DNA from: Thermoplasmatota archaeon
GTDB lineage: Bacteria > Pseudomonadota > Gammaproteobacteria > Burkholderiales > Thiobacillaceae
Direction: 5' to 3'
Assembly (NCBI GenBank): GCA_023475455.1
Contig: JAMCVR010000193.1
Span: 22,017-30,485 of the forward strand
Length of the DNA stretch: 8,469 nucleotides
Position numbers and translations under genes: made by a program. Below the pieces are notes generated by a model. The model did not search any database and was not told where the DNA came from. It saw only the letters and a program-made list of their open reading frames with translations. Shown here one piece after another: positions 1-7,960 of this stretch. How positions within the stretch are numbered: position 1 is the stretch's first letter; every line of letters begins with the position of its first letter.

Positions 1-3000
1 TCCAACATTCCCGTGCGCTATGTGCGCGGAACGATTTCAGTGATTGACGGCGCCCCCAAGGGCGCGGACGGCCGCGCGCCGCGCTGGATCGGTGCCAAGA
101 GCTACGACGCCGCGCGAGCGGTGCTGGGCAGCAACGGCAACCCGTCGGCCAGCGTCCAGAACAACAGCTCCAGCCAGGCGATCGGCGTGAATCTGGCCCA
201 CGTCTGGATCGAAGCCTGTCTGCCCTACGCGGCCTACCGCGGCACCGCGCTCGACGACTCCGGCCACCGCTGGGTGCCGCTGGATCCGTCGTATAAGGAC
301 CAGCGCTACCAGGCCGGCGTCGGCGTCGACGGCAGCTTCGACTTCAACTACGGCAACTGGCTCGCCAGCCGCCTGGATGCGCAGGGCAATTACAAGCTGC
401 CGCAGGAAGCCTTCGAGGACGAAGTCGCCACCCACGCCAAGACCCGCGCGCCCGACTACGCCAACACCACGCTGGAAGACGTCCCCTACCAATCGGAAAT
501 CAAGCGTCAGCGCTACGACATCCTGCCCATCGTGCCGCCGTACGAGGTGCTGCAATACACCAGCTGGAGCGGAGTGGCGGGCGAATCCGCGGAGACCGCC
601 GCGCTGCCGGATCGCCACAAGTACCGCCTGCTGGTCGCCGTAAAAACCGCCGCCGACAGCCTGCTCGCCCAGAAGACCCTCGACCTCGCCGAACTCGCCG
701 GCAAACGCCTGACGCTCTCGTTCAAGGGCGCGACCGCCGGCGACCAGACCGCGTTCGACACCTGGTTCAACGCCGTCGATCCCGCCGCCAATCCCACCTG
801 CGCGACTTCCATCAACATGGTGCCGGCGATCAAGCTCGAAGGCGTCGAGCAAACCTCTGAGGCGGGCAGCGGCAGCACGCTGCTGTGCTCGAAGGACAAC
901 AAGCTCGCCATGACGGTCAGCCTGGCCGAACTGGGCGCCAACGCGACGCGAACCAACGTCACTTACGCCAACATCGGCGCCGCCAACCTGCACGCCCTGC
1001 ACGCCTACGCCTGGCATACCTCGGACACCTATCTCGCCAAGCGCGCCGAGCAACTGCTTGCCAATGTGCGCGCCAACAGCGACCCCAACGCCGACCGCGA
1101 CGGCATCGAAGGCGAATTCCTCAACCTCGCCGCCAGCAAGTACAGCCGCTATGTCGCCGACGCCACCAGGCGGGCGGGCGAGCTGTTCGGCGAATCCGGC
1201 ACCGTCGGCGTCGGCGTCGGCCTTACCGCCGCCCAGGTCAAGGTCAACTACCTGTTCGACCTGCCCTACGGCCTGTTCCGCAAGGGCTTTCTGATCGACT
1301 GGCCGGGCGGCATCGTCACCAGCAGCCGTCTCGACACCCCGAGCAGCACCGACAAGCGCGCCTTCAAGCTGGCCGGTTTCGCCGCATCCGCCTACGAGGC
1401 CTACATCTGGAACGAAGTCGCCAATCTCGACGCCGTCTCCACCACGCGCGGCCTGCAGTTCGCCGACGAGCAGGCCATCGAAATCCTGCAGATCAACAAC
1501 ACGACCGACTGGACCAACAACAAGTGCAAGCTCACCAACACCTGTTCCAACGGCGCGCTCAACACCAACCCGGCGGGCACCAATTACAGCGCATCGCACG
1601 TCAGCCAGATTGAATCCGGCTACGTCAATCAGGGCTACAAGCTCACCATCCCGCGCCGGCTGCTCCAGTATCCCGATGCCGGCGGCTGGCTGGGCGCGGC
1701 CTTCTATGGCGAGAAGTTCGTCACCGGCGGGACATCGTCCGCTGCCTTCCCGATCAACAGCTATTCCGGCGGCGTCACCATCGAGCCTGCCGGCAACCCA
1801 ACGGACACCGCCGGCACCGGTTCGCCCGACGGCTCAGCCTCCGGCGGCTACCCCGTGGGCGACCCCTGGGGCAGCCTCTACAACCCCTCGCTCGGCACCG
1901 GCATCCTCGCCGACCCCTATGCGCCGACATTCGCCCAGCAATCCGGCATCAACGGCTACCAGACCGCCAATGGCAAGAGCACCGGCTCCACCATCTCCAG
2001 CGACCCCGTCAACATGGTCACCGGCAACCTCATCCATTCCGAGCGGGACATCGCCATCAAGGGCCGCGGCGGCCTGCCGCTGGTGTTCGAGCGCTGGTAC
2101 AACAGCAAGGGTGCCAAGGACGGCCCGCTCGGCTACGGCTGGACCCACAGCTTCAACCACAGCCTGCGCTTCTACGGCGTCGAATCGGGTGTGGCCAAGC
2201 TCTCGTGGACCGACGGCACCGGCGGCGAACGCTTCTTCTCCACCGCCGACCACGCCAGCGGAAACGTCAACGTCGGCGCCGCCTTCTCCGGCAGCGCCGG
2301 CATCTACGCCACCCTCGAACGCCTGACCGGCGGCACCTACCGCCTGACCGAACGTTCCGGCATGCAGTATGTCTTCGAGAGCGTCGACGCCACCGCCACC
2401 GACACCCAGCAGAAGTCGCGCCTGCTGTCGATTACCGACCGCAACGGCAATGCCCTGACGCTCGCCTACTCGGCCACTTGCGGCAACAACCTGTGCTCCG
2501 TCACCGACAGCCTCAACCGCGCGCTGACCTTCGGCTACACCAACTCCCGCATCACGCAGATCCAGGACTTCAGCGGCCGCACCTGGCAATACTTCTACGA
2601 CGGCAACGGCGACCTCACGAGCTTCAAGAATCCGCTGGCGGTGGCTGGCAGCCAGAACCCGGTCACCTACCAGTACTACAGCGCCGCTGACGGCACCAAG
2701 CTTGCCCATGCCATGAAGCAGTACACGCTGCCGCGCGGCAACGGCATGCGCTTCGAGTACTACGCCAACGGCCGCGTCTTCCGCCACACGCCCTTCGACA
2801 CCGCCGGCACCCTGAAAACCGACCACGCCACCACCTTCGCCTGGACCGAGTTCCGCCGCGAGGCCAGACAGATCGACGCCCTCGGCAACGAACGCCGCTT
2901 CCTGTTCGACGCCAACGGCAACCCCTTGTCCATCACCATTGAGACCGGCGCCGAGACCAGCTACACCTACGACGCCACCGCCGGCCGCACCCATCTGCGC

Positions 3001-5490
3001 CTGAGCAAGACCGATCCGCAGGGCCTGCTGACCCAGTATGCCTACGACAGCCTGGGCAACCTCTCCGACGTCACCCTGCCCAGCACCAGAACGCTCCAGT
3101 ACCGCGACCACACCGCCTACGGCCAGCCGCAGCGCGTCAAGGACGCCGACGGCAACTGGACGCTCAACCGCTTCGACGCCCAGGGCCGGCTCACCGACCT
3201 CATCCGCGTCAAGAACGGCGTCACCCCCGTCGCCAACACCAAACCCGCCAACGCCGACATCCTCGCCTGGACGCAATATCAGAGCGACAGCGTCGGCAAC
3301 CCGGTCAAGACCCGCAGCCTGCGCGACTGGACCACGGCCGTATTCGGCGACGCCAATACCGGCACCGGCCCCAGTATCGAGACCGCGTACGACGCCAACC
3401 AGCTCAACGCCGTCAGCCTCACCCGGCGCGGCGACACCGACGGCACCCCGGCCAGCCTGGAAGTCGAAACCTATACCGACTTTACCCACGACAGCCTCGG
3501 CCGCACGACCCGCGGCCCCGATGCCGACTGGTACCCCGCCGACACCCGGTACGACCCCCTCGACCGTCCGGTCAAAACCCCCGACGGCCGCGGCCACCAG
3601 TGGGACACCGTGTTTGATGCCAACGGCAACCCGCTCATGGCTGGCTTGACCGTCAACGGCGCCTATCTGGACGGCTACTACGCCGCCTGGGACGACCTCG
3701 ACCGGCTGGAGCGCCGCGTCGATTACGCCGGCAACGCCACGCTGACCCAGTACAACCCGCTCGGCCACATCACCCAAATCACCGAAGCCGACGGCTATAC
3801 ATTAGGTTTCGACCGCGACGCGATGGGACGGATCACCGGCGCCTACAACCAGGAAGGCCATCGCGTCAGCCTCAGTCTGGATGCCGACGGCAGACCGAGA
3901 AGCAGCACCGACCCCAACAACCTCACCACGAACTATGAGTACTTCCACGCGACGGAAGACGGCCGTCTCAAGAAAACCACCCTGCCCAAAGTCACCGGGC
4001 AAACCAATGGCCGCGCGGTCGAAGTCGCCCAATACGACGGCGCCGGCCGTCCCCTCAAAATCAACGCCGTCGCCGCCGACGGCACGCTCCGCGACAGCTA
4101 CCGCTTCCACGACGAACTCGGAAGATTGACCCGCGCCGTCGGCCCGCAGGTCTCCGCCACCGACACCAGCCGCCCGGTCACCTGCTACGTCTACACGACG
4201 CTCAGTGATGTCAAGGAAATCTGGGCCGGCAGCACCACCGACACCACCAGCAAAACCTGCGACCTCGTCACTGATGTCAACCTCAAGAAGCAACTCAGCC
4301 GAACCTTCGACGACTTCGGCCGCAAGCTGACCGAGACCGATCCCAACGGCAAGGTCTGGAAGTGGACCTGGAACCTGCACAACCAGCTCGTCAGCAGCCA
4401 GACGCCCGTCCAGATCGCCGCCGGCCAGAGCACCACCTACAACTACGGCGCAAAAGGCGCCATAGGCGAAACCCAGGGCCAGCTCAAGAGCAGAAGCGTC
4501 CCCGGCAGCAACGGCCAGACCGCCGTCTACACCCGCGACGAACTAGGCCTGGTGACGAAAGCCGAAACGAAGACTCCCGCAAACGCAACTATCGTCGCCT
4601 ACGACTACGCCTACGACCCCGCCAAGCGGCTCCACACCGTCACCGATTCCAGGGGCAACAAGACGCTGACCTACACCTGGACCCCCGGCGGCCGCCTGGC
4701 GATGGTCGAAGACAGCGACGGCCACCAGGCCAGCATGAGCTACGACGCCACCGGGCGTCTTGCGAGCGTGGTTGCCCCCAACGGCGAGACGATCAGCTTC
4801 GTCTATGACGCCGGCGGCCGCCTGGTCGAGCAGCGGCTCAACAGTGGACAAAGAACCACCCAGAGCTGGTTCGAAGACGGCGGCTTGAAGCAGCGCCAGA
4901 ATCTCTTCAACACGACGATACTGTCCAGCCACCTCTACACGCTGGACAATCAGGGGCGGCGAAGCGGCCAGACCGAAGTCATCGGCGGGGCGACCAAGAC
5001 CTGGAGCTACCTGTACGACAACCTCGACCGCCTGACCAGCGCCAGCGACGGCACGGCCGAGACCTACACCTACGACATCTACGGCAACCGCAGGAGCAAG
5101 ACCAAGTCCGGCGTCACGACGGCGTATCTGTACGACCTCGCGCAGCAGCTCACGGAAATCAGAAGCGGCAGTGATACCGGCACCCTGACCGGCGCCGCCG
5201 TCCACGACGCCGACGGGCGCATGGTCAAGCTGTGCGAAGTTGCCAGCGGCGGCACCGTCACCAAGACGACAAGCGACTGCACCGCCTCGGGAACCGGCGC
5301 CACCACGCTCGCCCTGGTGTGGAACGCGCTCGACCACCTCGCCACCGCGACGAGAACCGGCGTCAACGCCATCGCCGAGAGCTACCAGTACGACGACAGC
5401 GGACGCCGGATACAAAAGACCTCCGGCTCAAGAGCAGAAGCGTCCCCGGCAGCAACGGCCAGACCGCCGTCTACACCCGCGACGAACTAG
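1..5490 (+). CDS. Transglutaminase-like/Rhs YD-repeat protein, 5'-partial and prematurely stopped
   Basis: Large Rhs-family protein, open to the left edge. The GTG at 13 is not the real start: codons 1-12 continue the same frame (SNIP) into a transglutaminase-like motif VRYVRGTI. The domain continues with a His in LAHVWIEA (codon 199-201) and an Asp in WVPLDPSYK (codon 283-285), the expected second and third members of a Cys-His-Asp triad; the Cys would lie left of the window. A long linker follows, with AGKRLTLSFKGAT near 691. A DUF6531-like Rhs entry, DPVNMVTGNL then RWYNS and GYGW, lies at about 2002-2150. Many YD repeats (YDSLGN, YDATGR and similar) run from about 2400 onward. By family, these repeats build a shell around a C-terminal toxin. 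Here the frame is lost at the duplication junction near 5427. Twenty foreign residues follow, then TAG at 5488-5490, so this product lacks the Rhs core and toxin. Rhs identity is certain; the transglutaminase call is strong but rests on half a domain. Confidence 0.9.
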   Translation, partial: SNIPVRYVRGTISVIDGAPKGADGRAPRWIGAKSYDAARAVLGSNGNPSASVQNNSSSQAIGVNLAHVWIEACLPYAAYRGTALDDSGHRWVPLDPSYKDQRYQAGVGVDGSFDFNYGNWLASRLDAQGNYKLPQEAFEDEVATHAKTRAPDYANTTLEDVPYQSEIKRQRYDILPIVPPYEVLQYTSWSGVAGESAETAALPDRHKYRLLVAVKTAADSLLAQKTLDLAELAGKRLTLSFKGATAGDQTAFDTWFNAVDPAANPTCATSINMVPAIKLEGVEQTSEAGSGSTLLCSKDNKLAMTVSLAELGANATRTNVTYANIGAANLHALHAYAWHTSDTYLAKRAEQLLANVRANSDPNADRDGIEGEFLNLAASKYSRYVADATRRAGELFGESGTVGVGVGLTAAQVKVNYLFDLPYGLFRKGFLIDWPGGIVTSSRLDTPSSTDKRAFKLAGFAASAYEAYIWNEVANLDAVSTTRGLQFADEQAIEILQINNTTDWTNNKCKLTNTCSNGALNTNPAGTNYSASHVSQIESGYVNQGYKLTIPRRLLQYPDAGGWLGAAFYGEKFVTGGTSSAAFPINSYSGGVTIEPAGNPTDTAGTGSPDGSASGGYPVGDPWGSLYNPSLGTGILADPYAPTFAQQSGINGYQTANGKSTGSTISSDPVNMVTGNLIHSERDIAIKGRGGLPLVFERWYNSKGAKDGPLGYGWTHSFNHSLRFYGVESGVAKLSWTDGTGGERFFSTADHASGNVNVGAAFSGSAGIYATLERLTGGTYRLTERSGMQYVFESVDATATDTQQKSRLLSITDRNGNALTLAYSATCGNNLCSVTDSLNRALTFGYTNSRITQIQDFSGRTWQYFYDGNGDLTSFKNPLAVAGSQNPVTYQYYSAADGTKLAHAMKQYTLPRGNGMRFEYYANGRVFRHTPFDTAGTLKTDHATTFAWTEFRREARQIDALGNERRFLFDANGNPLSITIETGAETSYTYDATAGRTHLRLSKTDPQGLLTQYAYDSLGNLSDVTLPSTRTLQYRDHTAYGQPQRVKDADGNWTLNRFDAQGRLTDLIRVKNGVTPVANTKPANADILAWTQYQSDSVGNPVKTRSLRDWTTAVFGDANTGTGPSIETAYDANQLNAVSLTRRGDTDGTPASLEVETYTDFTHDSLGRTTRGPDADWYPADTRYDPLDRPVKTPDGRGHQWDTVFDANGNPLMAGLTVNGAYLDGYYAAWDDLDRLERRVDYAGNATLTQYNPLGHITQITEADGYTLGFDRDAMGRITGAYNQEGHRVSLSLDADGRPRSSTDPNNLTTNYEYFHATEDGRLKKTTLPKVTGQTNGRAVEVAQYDGAGRPLKINAVAADGTLRDSYRFHDELGRLTRAVGPQVSATDTSRPVTCYVYTTLSDVKEIWAGSTTDTTSKTCDLVTDVNLKKQLSRTFDDFGRKLTETDPNGKVWKWTWNLHNQLVSSQTPVQIAAGQSTTYNYGAKGAIGETQGQLKSRSVPGSNGQTAVYTRDELGLVTKAETKTPANATIVAYDYAYDPAKRLHTVTDSRGNKTLTYTWTPGGRLAMVEDSDGHQASMSYDATGRLASVVAPNGETISFVYDAGGRLVEQRLNSGQRTTQSWFEDGGLKQRQNLFNTTILSSHLYTLDNQGRRSGQTEVIGGATKTWSYLYDNLDRLTSASDGTAETYTYDIYGNRRSKTKSGVTTAYLYDLAQQLTEIRSGSDTGTLTGAAVHDADGRMVKLCEVASGGTVTKTTSDCTASGTGATTLALVWNALDHLATATRTGVNAIAESYQYDDSGRRIQKTSGSRAEASPAATARPPSTPATN
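4482..5427. repeat. 944-bp direct tandem repeat, copy 1
   Basis: First copy of a perfect direct duplication with a period of 944 bp. Comparing it line by line with the stretch 944 nt downstream, I found no mismatch from G4482 to C5427. To the left the match fails at once (A4481 against G5425); to the right it fails at T5428 against G6372. It covers YD-repeat coding sequence from LKSRSVPG to RIQKTSG. The two copies abut with 2 nt (GC) shared at the junction. Confidence 0.97.
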
Positions 5491-6371
5491 GCCTGGTGAC
5501 GAAAGCCGAAACGAAGACTCCCGCAAACGCAACTATCGTCGCCTACGACTACGCCTACGACCCCGCCAAGCGGCTCCACACCGTCACCGATTCCAGGGGC
5601 AACAAGACGCTGACCTACACCTGGACCCCCGGCGGCCGCCTGGCGATGGTCGAAGACAGCGACGGCCACCAGGCCAGCATGAGCTACGACGCCACCGGGC
5701 GTCTTGCGAGCGTGGTTGCCCCCAACGGCGAGACGATCAGCTTCGTCTATGACGCCGGCGGCCGCCTGGTCGAGCAGCGGCTCAACAGTGGACAAAGAAC
5801 CACCCAGAGCTGGTTCGAAGACGGCGGCTTGAAGCAGCGCCAGAATCTCTTCAACACGACGATACTGTCCAGCCACCTCTACACGCTGGACAATCAGGGG
5901 CGGCGAAGCGGCCAGACCGAAGTCATCGGCGGGGCGACCAAGACCTGGAGCTACCTGTACGACAACCTCGACCGCCTGACCAGCGCCAGCGACGGCACGG
6001 CCGAGACCTACACCTACGACATCTACGGCAACCGCAGGAGCAAGACCAAGTCCGGCGTCACGACGGCGTATCTGTACGACCTCGCGCAGCAGCTCACGGA
6101 AATCAGAAGCGGCAGTGATACCGGCACCCTGACCGGCGCCGCCGTCCACGACGCCGACGGGCGCATGGTCAAGCTGTGCGAAGTTGCCAGCGGCGGCACC
6201 GTCACCAAGACGACAAGCGACTGCACCGCCTCGGGAACCGGCGCCACCACGCTCGCCCTGGTGTGGAACGCGCTCGACCACCTCGCCACCGCGACGAGAA
6301 CCGGCGTCAACGCCATCGCCGAGAGCTACCAGTACGACGACAGCGGACGCCGGATACAAAAGACCTCCGGC
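5426..6371. repeat. 944-bp direct tandem repeat, copy 2
   Basis: Second copy, identical by eye to 4482-5427. The GC at 5426-5427 belongs to both copies. The ancestral flanks around the breakpoints, CCAGCTCA on the left and CCGGCGCA on the right, agree at 6 of 8 positions, which suggests joining at short imperfect homology. Because 944 = 3 x 314 + 2, this copy is read in a different frame from copy 1, and the upstream protein terminates 63 nt into it. It ends about 165 nt before the Rhs core coding region. Confidence 0.97.
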
Positions 6372-7487
6372 GCAACGACGACGAGCTACCTGTACGACGG
6401 CAACGCCATCCATGCCGAGTGGAGCGGCGCAGTGTCGGGCAATCCGGCGGCGGTGTATGTGCATGGTGCGGGTATCGACGAGCCGCTGCTGCGGCTCACC
6501 GGAACGACGAACGGCCCGAGCGCGACGCAGGCGGCGTACCTGCAGGACGGCTTGGGCAGCGTGATCGGTACAACCAACCCGACGGGCACGCTGACCGCGA
6601 ACCAGCGCTTCGACGCGTGGGGCGTCAAGACCGCATCGAGCGGAACGATCCCGCAATACGGCTACACCGGACGCGAGCCGGATGCGACGGGGCTGACGTA
6701 CTACCGCGCCCGCTACTACCACCCCGGCATTGCACGTTTCGCCAGCCGCGATCCGATGGGGATGGCGGACAGCGTGAGTCCGTATGCGTATGTCGCCAAC
6801 AACCCGGTCAACCTGATCGATCCGATGGGATTGTTGGGCATGGAGCCGATTGTCGTGGCGGGCAACAGCGACATCCAGAAGTACTGGGGCGCATTCCAGG
6901 AAACGATGACGGATGTAGGCATGGGCTTGTATGACCTGCTGCCGAGCAAGCAGTCTGTCAACAATTTCCTTGATAAGACCCAGACCACGCTGGATTACGT
7001 GGGTTTGGCTGCGCAGGGGCCGCTGGAAGTGGTTGCTCCGTTCATCGATGCAGCCAGTGGAGTAACATCGCTGATCCGTGGCGACTACGCTGGGGCAGGG
7101 TTGTCTGCGTTGGGCGCGGTTCCATTCGTCGGGGCGGTGTCCAATGCGGCGAAGGTGGGCAGAGGGGTTGAGAATGCGGCGGATGTTGCAAAGGGGACAC
7201 CGGATATTACAAAAGCCTATCAACGCCCGTCCAGCGCAACTACTGCCGAGCAAAGAGCCTCCGTCCAAGGCAAACCCTGCGTGGATTGCGGGGCTGCCAC
7301 TCCTAAGCAGGTCGCAGACCACAAGAACCCATTGGTCAAGGAGTATTACGAGACCGGAAAAATAGATACAACACGAATGCGCAGCGTCGATGCCATACAG
7401 CCACAATGCCCGACTTGTTCGGCGAGGCAAGGTGCGGAGATGAGTCGCTATTCTCGGCAGATGAAGAAGGAGTTGGGCCTTGAATGA
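5427..7487 (+). CDS. Frame-disconnected 3' part of the Rhs toxin gene: YD repeats, Rhs core, HNH nuclease tip
   Basis: This is the continuation of the upstream Rhs gene after the frame-breaking duplication. From 5427 it repeats the last roughly 315 residues of the broken upstream product, then runs on into new sequence. The Rhs-associated core is at about 6537-6833: [58 protein letters not shown]. The variable tip then begins. The frame stays open back to an ATG at 5232, but 5232-5426 is an out-of-frame reading of the first repeat copy, so that start is probably not genuine. In-frame ATGs exist at 5646 and 6840, with no convincing ribosome site that I can see. With one duplicate removed, this part joins the upstream frame exactly. 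As the sequence stands it is best viewed as the 3' half of a split gene that may not be translated, unless the duplication is an assembly artefact. Confidence 0.85.
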   Translation, partial: LKSRSVPGSNGQTAVYTRDELGLVTKAETKTPANATIVAYDYAYDPAKRLHTVTDSRGNKTLTYTWTPGGRLAMVEDSDGHQASMSYDATGRLASVVAPNGETISFVYDAGGRLVEQRLNSGQRTTQSWFEDGGLKQRQNLFNTTILSSHLYTLDNQGRRSGQTEVIGGATKTWSYLYDNLDRLTSASDGTAETYTYDIYGNRRSKTKSGVTTAYLYDLAQQLTEIRSGSDTGTLTGAAVHDADGRMVKLCEVASGGTVTKTTSDCTASGTGATTLALVWNALDHLATATRTGVNAIAESYQYDDSGRRIQKTSGATTTSYLYDGNAIHAEWSGAVSGNPAAVYVHGAGIDEPLLRLTGTTNGPSATQAAYLQDGLGSVIGTTNPTGTLTANQRFDAWGVKTASSGTIPQYGYTGREPDATGLTYYRARYYHPGIARFASRDPMGMADSVSPYAYVANNPVNLIDPMGLLGMEPIVVAGNSDIQKYWGAFQETMTDVGMGLYDLLPSKQSVNNFLDKTQTTLDYVGLAAQGPLEVVAPFIDAASGVTSLIRGDYAGAGLSALGAVPFVGAVSNAAKVGRGVENAADVAKGTPDITKAYQRPSSATTAEQRASVQGKPCVDCGAATPKQVADHKNPLVKEYYETGKIDTTRMRSVDAIQPQCPTCSARQGAEMSRYSRQMKKELGLE
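6834..7487 (+). other. Variable C-terminal tip: pre-toxin region plus HNH-type nuclease domain
   Basis: Everything after the conserved DPMGL (6819-6833) is the part that varies between Rhs proteins and carries the toxin. The first part, to about 7200, includes a Gly/Ala-rich hydrophobic segment ([20 protein letters not shown]), common as a pre-toxin segment in polymorphic toxins. The last 70 or so residues carry CVDCG (Cys codons 7278-7280 and 7287-7289), ADHKNPL (Asp-His codons 7317-7322) and [14 protein letters not shown] (Cys codons 7407-7409 and 7416-7418). The order CxxC, DH, then a Q-P-x-CxxC helix is that of a treble-clef HNH endonuclease, with two zinc-binding Cys pairs and a metal/general-base His. 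I infer a DNase (or other nuclease) toxin. I cannot place it in a specific HNH subfamily. Confidence 0.78.
7467..7472 (+). promoter_or_regulatory. Shine-Dalgarno site of the immunity gene, inside the toxin coding end
   Basis: AAGGAG sits within the Lys-Glu codons near the toxin C-terminus, 7 nt before the TTG at 7480. It is a near-perfect ribosome site. With the 8-nt gene overlap it implies translational coupling of immunity to toxin, or independent initiation on the same transcript. Confidence 0.6.
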
Positions 7488-7830
7488 CCAAGTAGAAAAT
7501 TCGCAGAAAGAAATTTGCAAGAAGCATGGAGTCACTCGTTATCCATCACCTCCGAATCTAAAGGTCGGGATTGCGCTAAATGTTCGAGAAGGGATAACGC
7601 CAATAAATGGCTTACGTCATCCACCAGAAGGTGATACCACTGGGTGGTACATATGGGCAGGAGATGAGCTGTCTATTGATCCTGAGTTTTTTAAACCGCT
7701 CCATGTTGAGCACTTGCCTGACTGGTGTCCAGAAGTGCAAAAATATCTAGGGTTGCCACCTGGATGGCGGTTTCTAATTGCGGGTGATTATGAAGATGTT
7801 TGGTATGATGAGTCGTTACTAACTGCTTGA
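7480..7830 (+). CDS. Putative cognate immunity protein of the Rhs nuclease (possibly Imm33/DUF2185-like)
   Basis: A small soluble protein of 116 residues, acidic in its C-terminal half, with no signal peptide or membrane segment. Recognisable blocks are GLRHPPEG (about 44-51), [10 protein letters not shown] (54-63), [10 protein letters not shown] (70-79), [20 protein letters not shown] (83-102) and [11 protein letters not shown] (104-114). The W-rich GWYIWxG and GWRFLI pattern recalls the Imm33/DUF2185 immunity group, but I assign this from memory of the family style, with moderate confidence. Position argues independently for immunity: it lies directly after the toxin tip on the same strand and overlaps the toxin stop by 8 nt. 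The frame has no early ATG. The TTG at 7480 is preceded by AAGGAG with 7 nt spacing, which decides the start. The gene is about 45% GC in the stretches I counted, far below the shell region, which fits horizontal cassette transfer. Confidence 0.85.
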   Translation: MNDQVENSQKEICKKHGVTRYPSPPNLKVGIALNVREGITPINGLRHPPEGDTTGWYIWAGDELSIDPEFFKPLHVEHLPDWCPEVQKYLGLPPGWRFLIAGDYEDVWYDESLLTA

Positions 7831-7960
7831 TGACAGGCCCCGGCCATTCGGCGCCCCTCAGGCGAATCTTCCGTCTGCCCGGTCTGTTTTCCCCTTGGTT
7901 TTTGCCCGATACCAACCCACCCCCTAGAATGACCTGACGACTGTTTCCACGTGGATTGTC
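7831..7960. other. Intergenic gap between immunity gene and TamA-type gene
   Basis: 130 nt with no open frame that looks coding. I see only weak short inverted pairs (for example GCC-ATTC-GGC near 7843) and no stem followed by a T run convincing enough to call a terminator. A candidate promoter lies in the second half. Confidence 0.6.
7902..7930 (+). promoter_or_regulatory. Candidate sigma-70 promoter for the TamA-type gene
   Basis: TTGCCC (7902-7907; 4 of 6 to TTGACA) and TAGAAT (7925-7930; 5 of 6 to TATAAT) are separated by exactly 17 nt. Transcription would start near 7937, leaving a leader of about 24 nt before the TTG at 7961. This is a prediction from spacing and consensus only. Confidence 0.42.

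Noticed and set aside
13..15. GTG at 13 as the start of the Rhs gene
   Set aside because: The frame is open to the left edge, the upstream codons fit the transglutaminase motif, and the domain's catalytic Cys region would be missing.
37..1599. Long antisense open frame (520 codons)
   Set aside because: It is a low-complexity Gly/Val/Ala/Arg-rich shadow of the Rhs gene. It arises from GC-rich codons on the other strand and shows no recognisable domain. The similar antisense frame at 1834-3777 is rejected for the same reason.
5232..5426. ATG at 5232 as the true start of the downstream Rhs fragment
   Set aside because: Codons 5232-5426 are an out-of-frame reading of repeat copy 1 giving an Arg/His-rich nonsense peptide. 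Native sequence in that frame begins only at 5427.
5415..5440. Programmed ribosomal frameshift joining the two Rhs frames
   Set aside because: No slippery heptamer or obvious downstream stem at the junction. The frame change is fully explained by the 944-bp duplication, and a shift would leave a protein with 315 residues repeated.
6371..6840. Strand composition flip from C-rich to G-rich at the end of the duplication, as a recombination boundary
   Set aside because: The line at 6421 is strongly G-rich on the coding strand, but neighbouring lines are mixed and the shift is already gradual inside the repeat. I do not see a sharp boundary.
5487..7535. Antisense open frame of 682 codons across the Rhs core and tip
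   Set aside because: Opposite a strong coding frame containing the Rhs core and HNH motifs; its translation has no domain pattern and part of it is just the duplicated shadow.
7831..7900. Rho-independent terminator after the immunity gene
   Set aside because: Short complementary pairs exist in this GC-rich stretch, but none forms a solid stem directly followed by a T run.
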